DNA of 64,000 bases from Malachius bipustulatus. Its lineage: Eukaryota > Arthropoda > Insecta > Coleoptera > Melyridae. Shown piece by piece: positions 24,048 through 35,506 of this stretch (within the stretch, counting starts at the first letter, position 1; each line of letters begins with the position of its first letter). The stretch covers positions 682,001 through 746,000 of the forward strand of contig OU342639.1 in the NCBI GenBank assembly GCA_910589415.1. The letters run 5' to 3'. Both the position numbers and the translations under genes were made by a program. The notes under the pieces were generated by a model. The model saw nothing but the letters and a program-made list of their open reading frames with translations. It was not told the origin of the DNA and searched no databases.

Positions 24048-24854
24048 ACTTTGCTAGGAAACACTCTAGAGCCGCCAGTTTTCATGTGGGAAAGTTGAAA
24101 TTTAGCTCGATTGAAGAGGCGCACCGTGGCACGATACCTATTGAAAATAAGCGGGATCCGTTCCCGGGAAGTGTCATTTTTTCGGGAATTTCGGGATTTT
24201 TCGGGAATAGCCTAGTAATAGCCACTCTAAGTGTCTGAAAGTTTTACCTATCGGGACGAAAGTTGGTAGGGACGAAGCTCGTGACCCCCAAATACGACCT
24301 ATTGAAAATGGGCCGGATCCGAGAATTTTAAGACCCCCGTTCAGGGCCGTATTTTTTTTAAAACGTCCCGACTTAAGGATTTGTTCCTCGGTAACGGTAC
24401 ATAGCGGGGAGATTCTGTTATTCTTGTACAAGATTCGCACCTTGTTAGATAGCTACTACACTAGGGAAGTTTTTAAAACAATTTGTACGCAAGTTGCCTT
24501 GACAATTTTGCGAAAATAACTTGTAAAAACTTTTAAATCTTATTTAAAAAAAAATAGTTTGTGAAAGTTTTTCTATGAAATTTTCACACGATCGAAATAC
24601 CTCAGGATATTTTTTATTCCAGAAGGAAGCATAGTATTGGACAAGTATTCCAGCAAAAAAAAATCAAAAATTTAAAGTAGATTTTTTGAAAATTACATTT
24701 CAAGACATTTGAACCCATTTTTTTAAGAAAAGTTGAAAATCGAAATATCTCAAAATCTATTGAGTTTTGTATAGTGCATGTTGGGGTTAATTTACTCCTT
24801 ACCTCTTGTTTTATCAGATCACCAAAGGAATGTATCCAGTTACCAGTAACCCTG
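24048..24854. repeat. Single arm of foldback family F2
   Basis: This 807-bp stretch matches the right arm of the foldback element at 56799-58483 from GCTAGGAAACACTC to the terminal AACCCTG. The opposite arm is absent, so it is a half-element, formed by deletion or partial insertion. Confidence 0.85.
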
Positions 24855-24885
24855 TATATTTCTCCAAAATCGCGAAATTTCGATT

Positions 24886-26163
24886 TTAAAAACGCTCCTG
24901 TGGCTTTATCTTTCAAGATTAGTGAACGAAATTTTGGATTCTTGCAAATTTTTGGAATGACGTTGGATTTTCGTTGAAAAAATTTCCAAAAGTCCCATCA
25001 CTTCTACAGGGTGTCCCTTCAAAGTTCCAGACATCCGGTTTTTGTCACCTCATTTCAGGTCGCAGTTTTCAATCTAGGAGACTGAAATTTTTGTGGAAGT
25101 AAGATATCCACAAGGAGTGGTCTGGTATTGCACTTGAGCAAAATCGATCGAGCCGTTTCAAAATGGCGGCCATTTTAATTTTTGGAAAAAGGACTATTTT
25201 TTGAACCCCTGTATAAGCTAGATAGAAAAAGAGTTTTATATCAAATTCACAATATTGGAAGTAAATGACTTGAAATTTAATTTCATGCAACAAAATTTGC
25301 ATTTTTTCTATTAATAAGCCAGTGGCGTGGGTAGGAAAAGGGTAAAAATGGCTAAATTTCTCCAACAATTTATGAGCACATTTTTGAAGTAATTAAACTG
25401 AAATTTTTACAGTAGACAACTATACTAATAGACTTCAACCCTTGAGAATTTCAAAAAGTAAATAAAAAAAATGGCGGAGATATTCGATTTTTTTTTACAT
25501 GATGTTTTTTTTTAAATTAATTTCTCTAAATTTTTAAAAACGCTCCTATAGCTTCATCTTTCAAGATTAATGAACGAAATTTTTTACTCTTATAAACCTT
25601 AGGGCTGACGTTTGATTTTCGTAAAAAACATTTTCCTAGAGTTGTGTTACTTCTACAGGATGTCCCTCCGAATTTCAGAAAAAAAACCGTCCGTGAGGCA
25701 CGGTTTCTGGTCGAAGTTTTCAATCTAGAGCGCTGAAATTTTTTTGGTAGTAAGATACCCTCAAGTAGTCGTCTGGTACTGTATTTGAGTAAAATAGGTA
25801 AAGACATTCCAAAATGGCGGCCTTTTCAATTTTTGGAAAATGGCTAGATTTTGAACCCCTAAATAGGCAAGATCAAAAACTTTTAAACAAAATTAACAAG
25901 ATTGGAATAAACTTATTTGAAATTTGAGCTAATGCAATACAATTTGCATCATTTCTATTAATAAGCCAGAGGCGTGGGTAGGAAAAGGGTAAAAATGTCT
26001 ACATTTCTATAAACATTCATGAGCTTATTTTTGAAGGAATAGAACGGAAATTTTGATAGTAGACAACTATACTAATAGCATTTAACCTTCAAAAATTTCA
26101 AGAAGCAAATATAAAAATGGCGGAGATATATTCGAATATTTTTAAATGATGTTTATTCCTCTA
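24886..26163 (+). repeat. Tandem repeat, two units of about 640 bp
   Basis: Unit 1 (24886-25533) and unit 2 (25534-26163) share AAAACGCTCCT, TCTTTCAAGATTA, ACAACTATACTAATAG and the block CCAGTGGCGTGGGTAGGAA (CCAGAGGCG in unit 2). A third, diverged partial unit continues to about 26330 with CCAGTGGCGGGTATAGGAA. No coding content. Confidence 0.75.
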
Positions 26164-26484
26164 AAATTTCAAACTTTCGTTTTTCAAAACTCTCCTTTCA
26201 GTTTTTTCCGAATTTATTAAAGGTAGTGTAAAAAATTGTATTTTTCAAGTAAAGTTAGCCAGTGGCGGGTATAGGAAAAGGGACAAAATTGTAAAATTTT
26301 GCCAATTTTTTTGATTTTTAAATTTAAAAATCCATTCTAAGGCACGTGTTGAAACGAAATGAAATGAAATTATCACAGAAAATTTTTCACATTAAAGCAC
26401 TACGCTAACATGACATGACTATGGAAAATTTCAGAAAGCCAATAATTTAAAAAGCGGTGAAAATATTCATAATTGAATCGCATA

Positions 26485-26930
26485 AAAATACACTATTTCT
26501 GCGATTGATGCGCAAGAAGGTTTTAGTAAAATTGATCGTAGCTCATAATTTTCATTTATATGTATAATGCGCTGTTATTCCAATGAAATTATCGGTATTT
26601 CTGGAGGTCCAACAGTCGGTAGTGATGCACACACTCTTTACTTTTTGAATCTCCTCTTTGCACTTATTGAAACATTCTTCATATTTCGCTGGTATGAGAG
26701 TTTTGGAGATGGTGTGTCGGCTTGGCAAAACATATAAAGGGTTAAAGATCTTCCACGATCCGAAAAGGTTGAATGTCTTTCGTGAACATTAAAAGTAACT
26801 TCTCCGTTACATGCTTTGAAGATTCAACATTTAATTTCTTGGGCGCAAATGCGGTTATGATTTGCTGCTGAAGTCGCTGAGCGTCGCTGTGCTAACTGCA
26901 CCTCAATGAATCGTAAATATAGGACAGGCT
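26485..26930 (-). pseudogene. hAT transposase, N-terminal half
   Basis: On the minus strand this encodes hAT landmarks in order: an IVEDL block at about 26745, SRHTISKTLIPAKYEECFNK, then VCITTDCWTSRNTDNFIG at about 26620, where the TD aspartate is the first catalytic residue. Frame changes interrupt it, for example near 26735 and after ITAHYI. The order and spacing continue into 23640-22868 once the intervening block is ignored. Confidence 0.85.
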
Positions 26931-29212
26931 ACGCTGTCGATCATGTGGCGAATAGCTCACAATGTAGTTACTATCTGAGCAAAATTGAAGCCCAAAAATC
27001 TAGAATTAAGTATGACTAAAAACGTTAGAATTGCACATCTTAATGCTCAATCACTTTTTCCAAAGTTTGACTTGTTCGTGGATTGGGCTACACAGGGTGA
27101 ATTTGACATTGTGTGCTTGACTGAAACATGGCTAAATGATCGGATAACTGATCGGTCTCTTGGTATCCCCGATTTACAATTATTTCGCAAAGATCGTAAA
27201 GGCCGGGGGGGCGGTGTGGGTATGCATGTTCGCAGTTCATTTAATTGTTCGATTATTCTGGATGACTTTTGCTGTCCACCTGGCGTTGAACACCTCTGGA
27301 TTTCTCTAAGAATTGGCAGGCATAGCATGGTGGTGGGAGTAATTTATCGAACAGCCGCATGTAATTTGTTCTCATTTATTGATTACCTTGATACGATCTT
27401 GTCCTTCATAACGCCTCAATTTGCTCATGTAATTATGATGGGGGATATAAACGAGGATCAGCTGGTTGACTATACAGTTGAGCGGTGTATAAACTCTTAT
27501 GATTTTAATCAGCTCATAAATGAGCCGACTCGTATTACCGGCTCTACGCAAACTCTCCTGGATGTCATAATTACTAACAGGGATGACCTTGTATTGGAGT
27601 CTGGCATTTAGAATCACCGGATTTCTGACCACTGCGCTGTTTACTGCACCATTGACATATTATATAAGCGTTCCAAACCTAAAATTATTACCTATAGAGA
27701 TTTTAGGGGATTTTCTGTACCAGATTTTACCTCCCATCTCTCGAACATTAAATGGGATGATGTTTTATACATACAAACCATTGATGAAAAAATTGAATAT
27801 TTAAATTTTAATATCCTGAACTTGTTTGATACTCATGCTCCTTACATTTCATCTCGGATCACCAAGCCCTTTGCTCCCTGGTTGACCAGCAATATACGGA
27901 GTATGATGAAACTGCGGGACAGTGCCCTGCGTACATATAAACAATCTAAACGAATAAGTGACTTTATCTATTACAAGAAGCTACGTAACGCAGTGTCGGG
28001 AGCAGTTAGGAGGGAAAAGTCTGCTTACATCTCATTTCAATTCAAAAATCGCAATTCTAAAAAATTCTGGAAAACTATTGAGTTGCTTAATGTTAAAAAT
28101 AAGTCATCAGTCGAAATTCCTGATAGGCTGAAGGATGCAGATAAAATAAATGAATATTTCTTGTCTGTCTTCAGTGCTGCTAACAACTGTTCAGAGGCAT
28201 CTCAGCATTATAGATCTAGGCTGCACAGTCCATCGCTTGCATTCTCCTTTAGGCTTCCTTCGGTTGCGGAAATCGAAGACATCGTGATGGGTCTTGGGTC
28301 TGGTGCTGTGGGAGTTGACGGTATCTCGGCAAAGATGCTACAGCTTTGTTTTCAGGTTATAGGACCGTATGTAACTCACATTGTAAATACTTGCTTGGAA
28401 ACTGGATATTTCCCGGAAATTTGGAAGAAATCAATGGTCACACCACTACCAAAAGTAAACAAGCCAGAGAGTTTTAATGACTTGCGTCCCATAAGTATTC
28501 TTCCCGCTATGTCCAAGATTCTGGAAAAGGTTGTTTCCGCACAATTGTATGGTTCATAACACAAAACAACATAATTTCTGCATCTCAGTCTGGGTTTCGG
28601 AAGGGGTATGGCACAACTACATTGCTTCTAAACGTCACTAACGAGATCCTGAGGGGACTAGATGCGGGTCTGGCAACGTCTGTGGTCCTCCTTGACTACT
28701 CTAAGGCTTTCAATACGTTGGACCATGAGCTTCTTTGTGCCAAACTTCATTATTATGGCTTCGATGATCTTGTCTGCCAATTTTTATAGTTACCTGAACA
28801 ACCGCCAGCAGAGCGTTGTCGTTGATGGTTTGTCATCATCGTTTTGTCAGACTACGTCTGGTGTACCGCAGGGTCTTGGGTCCGCTGCTATTTTTAATTT
28901 ATGTGTCTGATCTTCATGAATCGTTGAAGACTATGAACATACAATCCTTTGCTGATGACATTCAGCTGTATCATTCTTATATCCCGAACAGGCTGGACTT
29001 GCATCTGATCTTCTGAGCAGCGATCTCTTGTCTGTGGTAAAATTTTCTAATGCCCATAATCTAAAGTTAAATTTGAAAAAATGCAGCGTAATTAATTTTA
29101 TCCCCCGCTCGAATACCGTCGGCCTACCCATCAACTTGCAGCTTACCATTCAGGACCATACTATCAGAACTTCCCACAGTGAAAGAAACTTGGGTATAAT
29201 ATATGATTGTAG
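26931..29212 (+). pseudogene. LINE ORF2 (endonuclease-RT), part 1
   Basis: A 5'-truncated non-LTR retrotransposon. The AP endonuclease region (26985-27700) shows LNAQSL, LTETWLND and RISDHCAVYC, interrupted by one in-frame TAG at 27609-27611. The RT region follows (PISILPAMSKILEK, SQSGFRKGYGTT, LDYSKAFNTLDHELL and the catalytic block FADDIQLY at about 28950), with frame changes near 28555, 28785 and 28885. The endonuclease and FADD-type RT suit the CR1/Jockey group, but I cannot fix the clade. E2 interrupts it at 29213 and it resumes at 38037. There is no ORF1. Confidence 0.88.
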
Positions 29213-29813
29213 TGTTATGTGTGAAAACATTAACGTGTATGTGCAAGAACAATAATTAGTTATTATCAAGTAGAATTATTATTAATTTAGCATATTAAGA
29301 CTCATAGAATTATGTATTCAAATTTAGTTCATCATTAACATTCGTGAGAGTCCTCTTATAAACAAATTTGTTACTCCTTAACAAAGTTTGTTGTTGAACA
29401 AACACATTTCTTAAATATTTATCTGGTCGTTGCCTGCCCGCACCCTGTTTGATGCAATATACTATAAACTTCCTTTGAAAGGGTCTAGCAGCCATCTACC
29501 AGATTAAAACAACTTTATTCTGTATTTAATTATTTATGTTATTGATAATTTATTGTCATTTCTTACTAACCAGTTGCATGCATCAGGCACTTCGTGCCTA
29601 CGTGACTACCCTACAAGGAGGGTTGGCTCCCATATGTATCCTGTATAATGTTTACATCAAGAAGTTATAAATTCTCTTACGCACTCGATGTACAGTCAGT
29701 AGTTGTTCGGCTTTACCATCTTATGTCTCTTTCGATGAAATTATAGTTTGTAATCGGAACTTAATAAATATTAGTTTTTTTAAAAAGTGAATTTTATCTT
29801 GTGAAACCTAAAA
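29213..29813 (+). repeat. E2 5' LTR
   Basis: 601 bp. It shares with its 3' partner the variant TTATGTCTCTTTCGATG, where both E1 LTRs read TTATGCCTCTCTCGATG. Such within-element matching is expected from reverse transcription of one genome per insertion. Confidence 0.95.
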
Positions 29814-29814
29814 T

Positions 29815-29832
29815 TGGCGCAGTCGGTAGGAT
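29815..29832 (+). other. E2 primer-binding site, tRNA-Ser type
   Basis: TGGCGCAGTCGGTAGGAT, one base after the LTR: the standard insect gypsy tRNA-Ser primer complement. Confidence 0.9.
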
Positions 29833-30578
29833 TTCAAGAAAAGTGAAAACTCAGCGGCCCCTCTCCTGAGAAGACACTTTTGTACTCCAGTACTTCATCT
29901 TGACGGACTAATGAAGCTCCAACTTCGAGGGCTGTTACTGTAAGTGTTTGCATTCTTTACATCCCCTGTATTTTGATTTTTTTCGAATTGCTTTTGTGGT
30001 TGCGAGTTGCTATACCTACATGTTTAAAATTATTTAAGAAAGGTCAAAACTTTCTTATTATGTTCAATTCTACATAGAATCAAATTTCTAGGTTACGAGA
30101 AAAGTGCACTTACTTACTACAAAAAATTTTTTATATACTAATATTGAATAAATAAATAAATAAATTTTCTTTTTCCGATTAAACAAAATTAAGTTTTCTC
30201 GCAGTTAATATCGTGACAAAGTTTGTAAAATAATCAACTATAATTTTATCGAGTCGTTAAATTATTTGACATCTATATCACAACGACAATAATAATTATT
30301 GAATAACGCTCACCGTTCATCGCATCCTATTTTTGGCTTGTTAAGTTAAATATTACACATGATCTAGCAGCTCTCTGAATCATTATTACCTACTAATTCC
30401 TATGTTTCCTATTTTTATATTGCATGTAATTAGAACTGAACAGGCCCCTTGAACCTTAAGAACGTCACATAAATTATTATAGGTTACATGTATTATTGGT
30501 ATTGACACTTTTCATATTTACTGCGGAAACGCCTGCATTTTAATTTTATACCTATACCTACATATAACTCATTACAAG
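29833..30578 (+). other. E2 leader with candidate env splice donor
   Basis: Same layout as in E1: an ATG at 29911 followed by nine codons and two bases before GTAAGTG (GT at 29940-29941). The remainder is AT-rich and non-coding. Confidence 0.6.
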
Positions 30579-31586
30579 ATGGCAAACGAAAATGCTAATA
30601 ATTTTGTTGACAATTTAAAACTGCTGCAATCCCTAAGTTCTCTGATTCCTGAATACGACGGCGACCAAGCCACCCTTAGCGATTTTATTTCCGCCTGCGA
30701 ATTCGTTGTCGGTCAAATCGACGACGGCATCATGCCAGGTTTTCTGCTAATTCTAAAAAATAAATTATTAGGAAAAGCTAGACAGTTTATCTCTTCGAGA
30801 AGTCTCAACGATTGGAACAGCATTAGGCAATTGCTAATAGGTCATTTTGGAGATTGTAGGGACACTGAATCCTTGCTGAGGGATTTAACTACCTGTATTC
30901 AAAAGTCCTCCGAAACACCCAGAGCCTTCGTGCAAAGAATCGAAAATTTATTAACAAAACTAAGAAACACGGTAGCTTTAGATGAAGATATTGACGCTAG
31001 AACTAAAGAAGCTCTAAATGAGTCTCATGAAAGAATCGGTCTAAAAACAGTGCTAGCTGGACTTGGTGATCCGATAGGTTCGATTATTCGTGCACAAAGA
31101 CCACAGTCAATTGACGAGGCAGTTCAGTTCATAATTGAGGAGGAAAATATTTATTATTTGAGGAATAAAAATTCGTCAAAAGACTCAAAAACTATTCAAA
31201 GGATCGTCCCGAAATCAAACTTTTCTTCTGACCAGCGAAAAGACACAAAATTTTGTAACTATTGCAAAAATCAGGGTCACTTAATAACAGAATGTCGAAA
31301 AAGAACCTATAACAACCAGCAACAACAAAATTTTCAAAATATCCCTAGGCAACCGCAAAATAATCCGCAATACGCTCCTAGGCCACCCTTCACTAATCAA
31401 AATCAAAACTTTCGAAATAACAATCATAACCCGCCTTTTGAGAGAACACCTGTCATTCAGAGGAACCCAACAATCAACCATTTAAACTCCCACGAGGAGA
31501 CAGAAACGGGCGATCTGTCTCCGAACTCTCAAGATTGCCCGGTCGTGAATTCCCTAGTAAATCCATTCGAAGAGCTGGTATTTTAA
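30579..31586 (+). CDS. gag: E2 Gag polyprotein
   Basis: 335 codons from ATG 30579. It shows one residue change from E1 Gag that I noticed (E for G in the tail, block HEETETGD). It has a helical capsid region, one CCHC knuckle at about residues 226-239 and an Asn/Pro-rich tail. The pol frame overlaps it at -1. Confidence 0.93.
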   Translation: MANENANNFVDNLKLLQSLSSLIPEYDGDQATLSDFISACEFVVGQIDDGIMPGFLLILKNKLLGKARQFISSRSLNDWNSIRQLLIGHFGDCRDTESLLRDLTTCIQKSSETPRAFVQRIENLLTKLRNTVALDEDIDARTKEALNESHERIGLKTVLAGLGDPIGSIIRAQRPQSIDEAVQFIIEEENIYYLRNKNSSKDSKTIQRIVPKSNFSSDQRKDTKFCNYCKNQGHLITECRKRTYNNQQQQNFQNIPRQPQNNPQYAPRPPFTNQNQNFRNNNHNPPFERTPVIQRNPTINHLNSHEETETGDLSPNSQDCPVVNSLVNPFEELVF

Positions 31587-34500
31587 ACACAAATTCTGAT
31601 AATTTATTTTTTATCGAAGATAAAGCCGGTAATAAATTCCTCATAGACACCGGTGCCGCTATTTCACTCTGCAAACCCCACGTCATACGTGATCACAGTA
31701 AACTCTGCTCAGAAAATATTATTATACATGGCATTTCTAATCAAGACATTTTTGTTTCTCAAAGCTATACATATTTACCTAATCCTAATGCAAGCATTCC
31801 CCATAAAATATATGTACATAATTTAAATATTCGACATGACGGAATTTTAGGCCTGGATTTCTTACAACAATATGATTGCACTATTGATATACCCAATAGA
31901 ATATTACATACCAACTTCCGCAATATCCCTTTGGTAAGGGATTTCAAAAACCCTGAAGCCGTCCCAGGAAAAACCCACGTTAGCTCGCGTGAACACCAGG
32001 GACAAGCAGCCGATAGTTCGGCTCCCGTTCAGTGTAAACTCAATTCGAATTCTGGCAATTTCCACAGTAATGGTGAATTGCTGCAAAATTCTCTCGCCAA
32101 GAAATTGGCAAACTCTCAGTCGCAAGCGATTGACACTAGTTCGCGAATCTCACCTGGTGCCAGACCAGTCACTGAGTCCGCTCAAAACATTGTTCAAATT
32201 CCCGCTCGCACCATATCGTACGTACGAATGAGGAGCACTCCTTGCAATTACAAATCCGCTATTTGTCCACGCATAGACGTCGGAAAAACGGTGCGAATCC
32301 CAAGCGCCCTTGTACGTGTCGACAAGGACTCGTTTATCACCTCCATTATAAACATTTCTACATCAGATATCGAAATAAAACTCCCTCTAATTGAATTGGA
32401 AAAATTTGAAGAGACCGAGGTATTTTCAATCGACAGTTCTGAAAATAGTTCTATGGACCAGTCCAGAATAGATACGGTTCTTAAAAATCTCAGGTTGGAA
32501 CATTTAAACCAGGAAGAAACCCAACTCATCCAAGACCTGTGCATTTCGTACTCAGACATATTTTTCTTAGATGGTGACAAACTGTCATTTACTAACGCTA
32601 TCAAGCATGAGATCAACACGGATAACAACAAACCTGTTTTCACGAAGTCTTATCGCTACCCTCAAATTCACAAACAGGAGGTTAAATCTCAAATCCAAAC
32701 TATGCTTGACCAAGGCATCATTCGGCCCTCTGTCTCCCCCTGGTCATCTCCTGTATGGGTCGTCCCGAAAAAATTAGACGCCTCTGGCGTCCAAAAATGG
32801 AGAGTCGTCATTGATTACAGGAAACTCAATGAACTAACGGTCAATGACAAATATCCTCTGCCAATTATTTCCGATATTCTCGACCAACTAGGTAAATGTT
32901 CATTTTTCACTACGCTTGATTTAGCGTCCGGTTTTCACCAAATAGAAGTTCTATCTCAGGATATTCCCAAAACTGCCTTCTCGGTTGAAAATGGTCATTT
33001 TGAATTTATGCGTATGCCTTTTGGTTTGAAAAATTCGCCATCGACATTTCAAAGGGTTATGGATAACGTTATGACAGGTCTCCAAGGTGAACAATGTCTC
33101 GTCTATATGGATGACATCATAATCTTCTCCAGCACCCTCGAGGAACACATTGAAAGACTTCAGAATGTTTTCAAAAGACTCCGACAGTCAAATTTCAAAA
33201 TTCAGCCTGACAAGTGCGAGTTCCTCAGGAAGGAAGTTGCATACCTTGGGCACTTGATCACCGAAAATGGGGTGAAGCCAAACCCCTCAAAAATAGATGT
33301 AGTCCAACGATTTCCGCAACCTAAAAACACTAAGGAAGTCAAACAATTTCTGGGCCTAACCGGTTACTACCGTCGGTTTGTAAAAGATTATTCCAAAATC
33401 ATAAAACCCCTGACAAATCTCCTAAAGAAAGAAGTCCCTTTCACGTTTGGTGATTCATGCGTGAAGGCATTCGAGACTTGCAAAAAGATTCTCACGGAAG
33501 CCCCAATTTTGCAGTACCCAAAATTCGACGAAGAGTTTATTTTAACTACCGATGCAAGTGCCTTCGCGATCGGATCTGTCCTCTCACAAGGCCCTATAGG
33601 TAAAGATCTTCCAATCGCCTATGCTTCTAGAAGTCTCAACCCCGCAGAAACTAGGTATTCCGTAATTGACCGCGAATTGCTAGCAATAGTGTGGTCAGTC
33701 AAACATTTCCGCCCTTACCTATTCGGTCGTCGATTCAAACTCGTTACAGATCATAAACCCCTCGAGTGGCTGTTTTCTGTCAAAGATCCAGGTTCTAGAT
33801 TGAGTCGCTGGAGACTCAAACTGGAAGAATATGATTACGAAATCATTTACAAGCCAGGCAAGAAAAACGGCAACGCAGACGCCTTGTCTCGGATTGCTAT
33901 AAATGTAATTCGGTTGGAAGACGAAATTAAAGCCCTTACCACGCCGCAAAAGTGGCAAAACTACATAGAAAACATTCATGTCAGTTACGAGAAAATAAAT
34001 CACTCGAACCACTCAATTTTTCATAAGAGTTTTCACGATGTAATTTTCTGCATGCCAAACAATCCTAGATCAAACGAAGACTTACGAATCTGGAACAAAA
34101 TACGGGAGGACATAAACGACGACGACTTCACTTTTACAGACAAAATCGAAATAAAACACAGTACGACGAACAAAAGCAAAAAGTTTTACTTAATCGAACG
34201 CGAACCACGCGATTTTAATCCGTGCTATTTTCGAGCATTTCTCGCAGTTGCAGACTTTCTTCCTGAAAACAATACCTATTACTTGCCAGCAATAAAAAAC
34301 GTCGCCCTACCTAAAATTTTAAGTCAAGTTTTCCAAGATAAAAATGTTAAATTTGTCATTTGCCATGACGTAATAGTTAGAGATCCTCCTAAGGACGAAA
34401 GGAAAGCGATAATTAAAATGATTCACCTGGACCCTCAGAACTTCCATAAAGGCATCAATGAAACCCTTAGAAAACTCCAGCTAAAATATTATTGGCGAAA

Positions 34501-35506
34501 CATGAGAGAGGACGTGATGAATTTTGTAAAATCATGCGAAACATGTACGAAAGCGAAAATAAATCGTAAAAACCTAGATTATCCTCTTGTATTAACAGAA
34601 ACCCCCAATAGACCATTCGAACGCATAAACATTGACACCTTCGATTATGATAAACACTCATTCCTCTCTATTATTGACGATTTTTCTAAATTCGCTCAGA
34701 TATACGAACTAGAAGACAAAACAGGTTCGACCGTGAAAAGAAAACTCGCAATTTATTTTCAACACTTTCCTATTCCTAAAAGAATACACACAGACTTAGG
34801 CAGCGAATTTAATAATAATATTATTAAAGAATTTTGTAAACTTTACGATATAAAATTAACATTCAGTGCCTCAGACCACCCCCAGAGCAACGGCAGCGTT
34901 GAACGATTTCATGCTACCCTCGCTGACAGTCTAAGATGCTTTTCTAATGATAACCCAAATGACAATTTAATCGACGCTATCCCTTTAATTATCAGCTCAT
35001 ATAACAACAGCAAAAATAGTTCAACAGGGTTCACTCCCCAAGAAACAATCTTTGGTCATTTAGACATTACTAGAAATTTAATTAGCGCGTCAAACGATGC
35101 CGCGATCACCAATCTAGAAATTGAAGAAATGAAAACATGGTCTAACCATTTCTACCCTAAAATCCAGAACAACATCACCTTCTCAAAACAAAAAGCTAAA
35201 GATCGTTTTGACAGTCATGTTCATAATGCCTTACCAGAATACAGGGTAGGACAACTAGTATATTTGAAAAACATTCCCAAAAAGAAACATTCCCCCCGCT
35301 ATACAGGGCCATACAAAATCCTGCGTCTAGTAAATGAACGTAACATAGAACTTAAGTTAAATTCTAGGAAATATATAATCAATATCGACAAAATCAAGCC
35401 TTATATCTCCGACGATGATTTTAGTTCATCTGACGACGAACCATTATCAGATTTAATAAGCCCTGACAACGAATCTGTTGTTGCAGGTCCATCTTCTGGA
35501 CAGTAA
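31535..35506 (+). CDS. pol: E2 Pol polyprotein, intact
   Basis: 1,323 codons without interruption, in the -1 frame of gag. It opens at a non-ATG codon, so it is expected to be made as Gag-Pol. Domains in order, with residues counted from 31535: protease LIDTGAA near 38; RT with VYMDDIII near 523; RNase H with TTDASAFAIGSVL near 670; integrase zinc region (H..H..C..C) near 962-1007; integrase D,D,E core near 1028-1127 (INIDTFDYD, HTDLGSEF, NGSVERFH); and an acidic serine-rich tail. All catalytic blocks are present, so the polyprotein looks functional. Length and order match insect errantiviruses. Confidence 0.95.
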   Translation: MPGREFPSKSIRRAGILNTNSDNLFFIEDKAGNKFLIDTGAAISLCKPHVIRDHSKLCSENIIIHGISNQDIFVSQSYTYLPNPNASIPHKIYVHNLNIRHDGILGLDFLQQYDCTIDIPNRILHTNFRNIPLVRDFKNPEAVPGKTHVSSREHQGQAADSSAPVQCKLNSNSGNFHSNGELLQNSLAKKLANSQSQAIDTSSRISPGARPVTESAQNIVQIPARTISYVRMRSTPCNYKSAICPRIDVGKTVRIPSALVRVDKDSFITSIINISTSDIEIKLPLIELEKFEETEVFSIDSSENSSMDQSRIDTVLKNLRLEHLNQEETQLIQDLCISYSDIFFLDGDKLSFTNAIKHEINTDNNKPVFTKSYRYPQIHKQEVKSQIQTMLDQGIIRPSVSPWSSPVWVVPKKLDASGVQKWRVVIDYRKLNELTVNDKYPLPIISDILDQLGKCSFFTTLDLASGFHQIEVLSQDIPKTAFSVENGHFEFMRMPFGLKNSPSTFQRVMDNVMTGLQGEQCLVYMDDIIIFSSTLEEHIERLQNVFKRLRQSNFKIQPDKCEFLRKEVAYLGHLITENGVKPNPSKIDVVQRFPQPKNTKEVKQFLGLTGYYRRFVKDYSKIIKPLTNLLKKEVPFTFGDSCVKAFETCKKILTEAPILQYPKFDEEFILTTDASAFAIGSVLSQGPIGKDLPIAYASRSLNPAETRYSVIDRELLAIVWSVKHFRPYLFGRRFKLVTDHKPLEWLFSVKDPGSRLSRWRLKLEEYDYEIIYKPGKKNGNADALSRIAINVIRLEDEIKALTTPQKWQNYIENIHVSYEKINHSNHSIFHKSFHDVIFCMPNNPRSNEDLRIWNKIREDINDDDFTFTDKIEIKHSTTNKSKKFYLIEREPRDFNPCYFRAFLAVADFLPENNTYYLPAIKNVALPKILSQVFQDKNVKFVICHDVIVRDPPKDERKAIIKMIHLDPQNFHKGINETLRKLQLKYYWRNMREDVMNFVKSCETCTKAKINRKNLDYPLVLTETPNRPFERINIDTFDYDKHSFLSIIDDFSKFAQIYELEDKTGSTVKRKLAIYFQHFPIPKRIHTDLGSEFNNNIIKEFCKLYDIKLTFSASDHPQSNGSVERFHATLADSLRCFSNDNPNDNLIDAIPLIISSYNNSKNSSTGFTPQETIFGHLDITRNLISASNDAAITNLEIEEMKTWSNHFYPKIQNNITFSKQKAKDRFDSHVHNALPEYRVGQLVYLKNIPKKKHSPRYTGPYKILRLVNERNIELKLNSRKYIINIDKIKPYISDDDFSSSDDEPLSDLISPDNESVVAGPSSGQ

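Larger units (their letters stand above)
23641..26484. mobile_element. Composite repeat block inserted in the hAT gene
   Basis: The block separates the two hAT halves. Both junctions carry AAAATACACTAT (about 23633 and 26487), a possible target duplication. It contains an AT microsatellite (about 23751-23792), a hairpin-rich stretch (23822-24022), one foldback arm (24048-24854) and tandem repeats of about 650 bp (24886-26163 plus a diverged third). It contains no gene. Confidence 0.6.
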
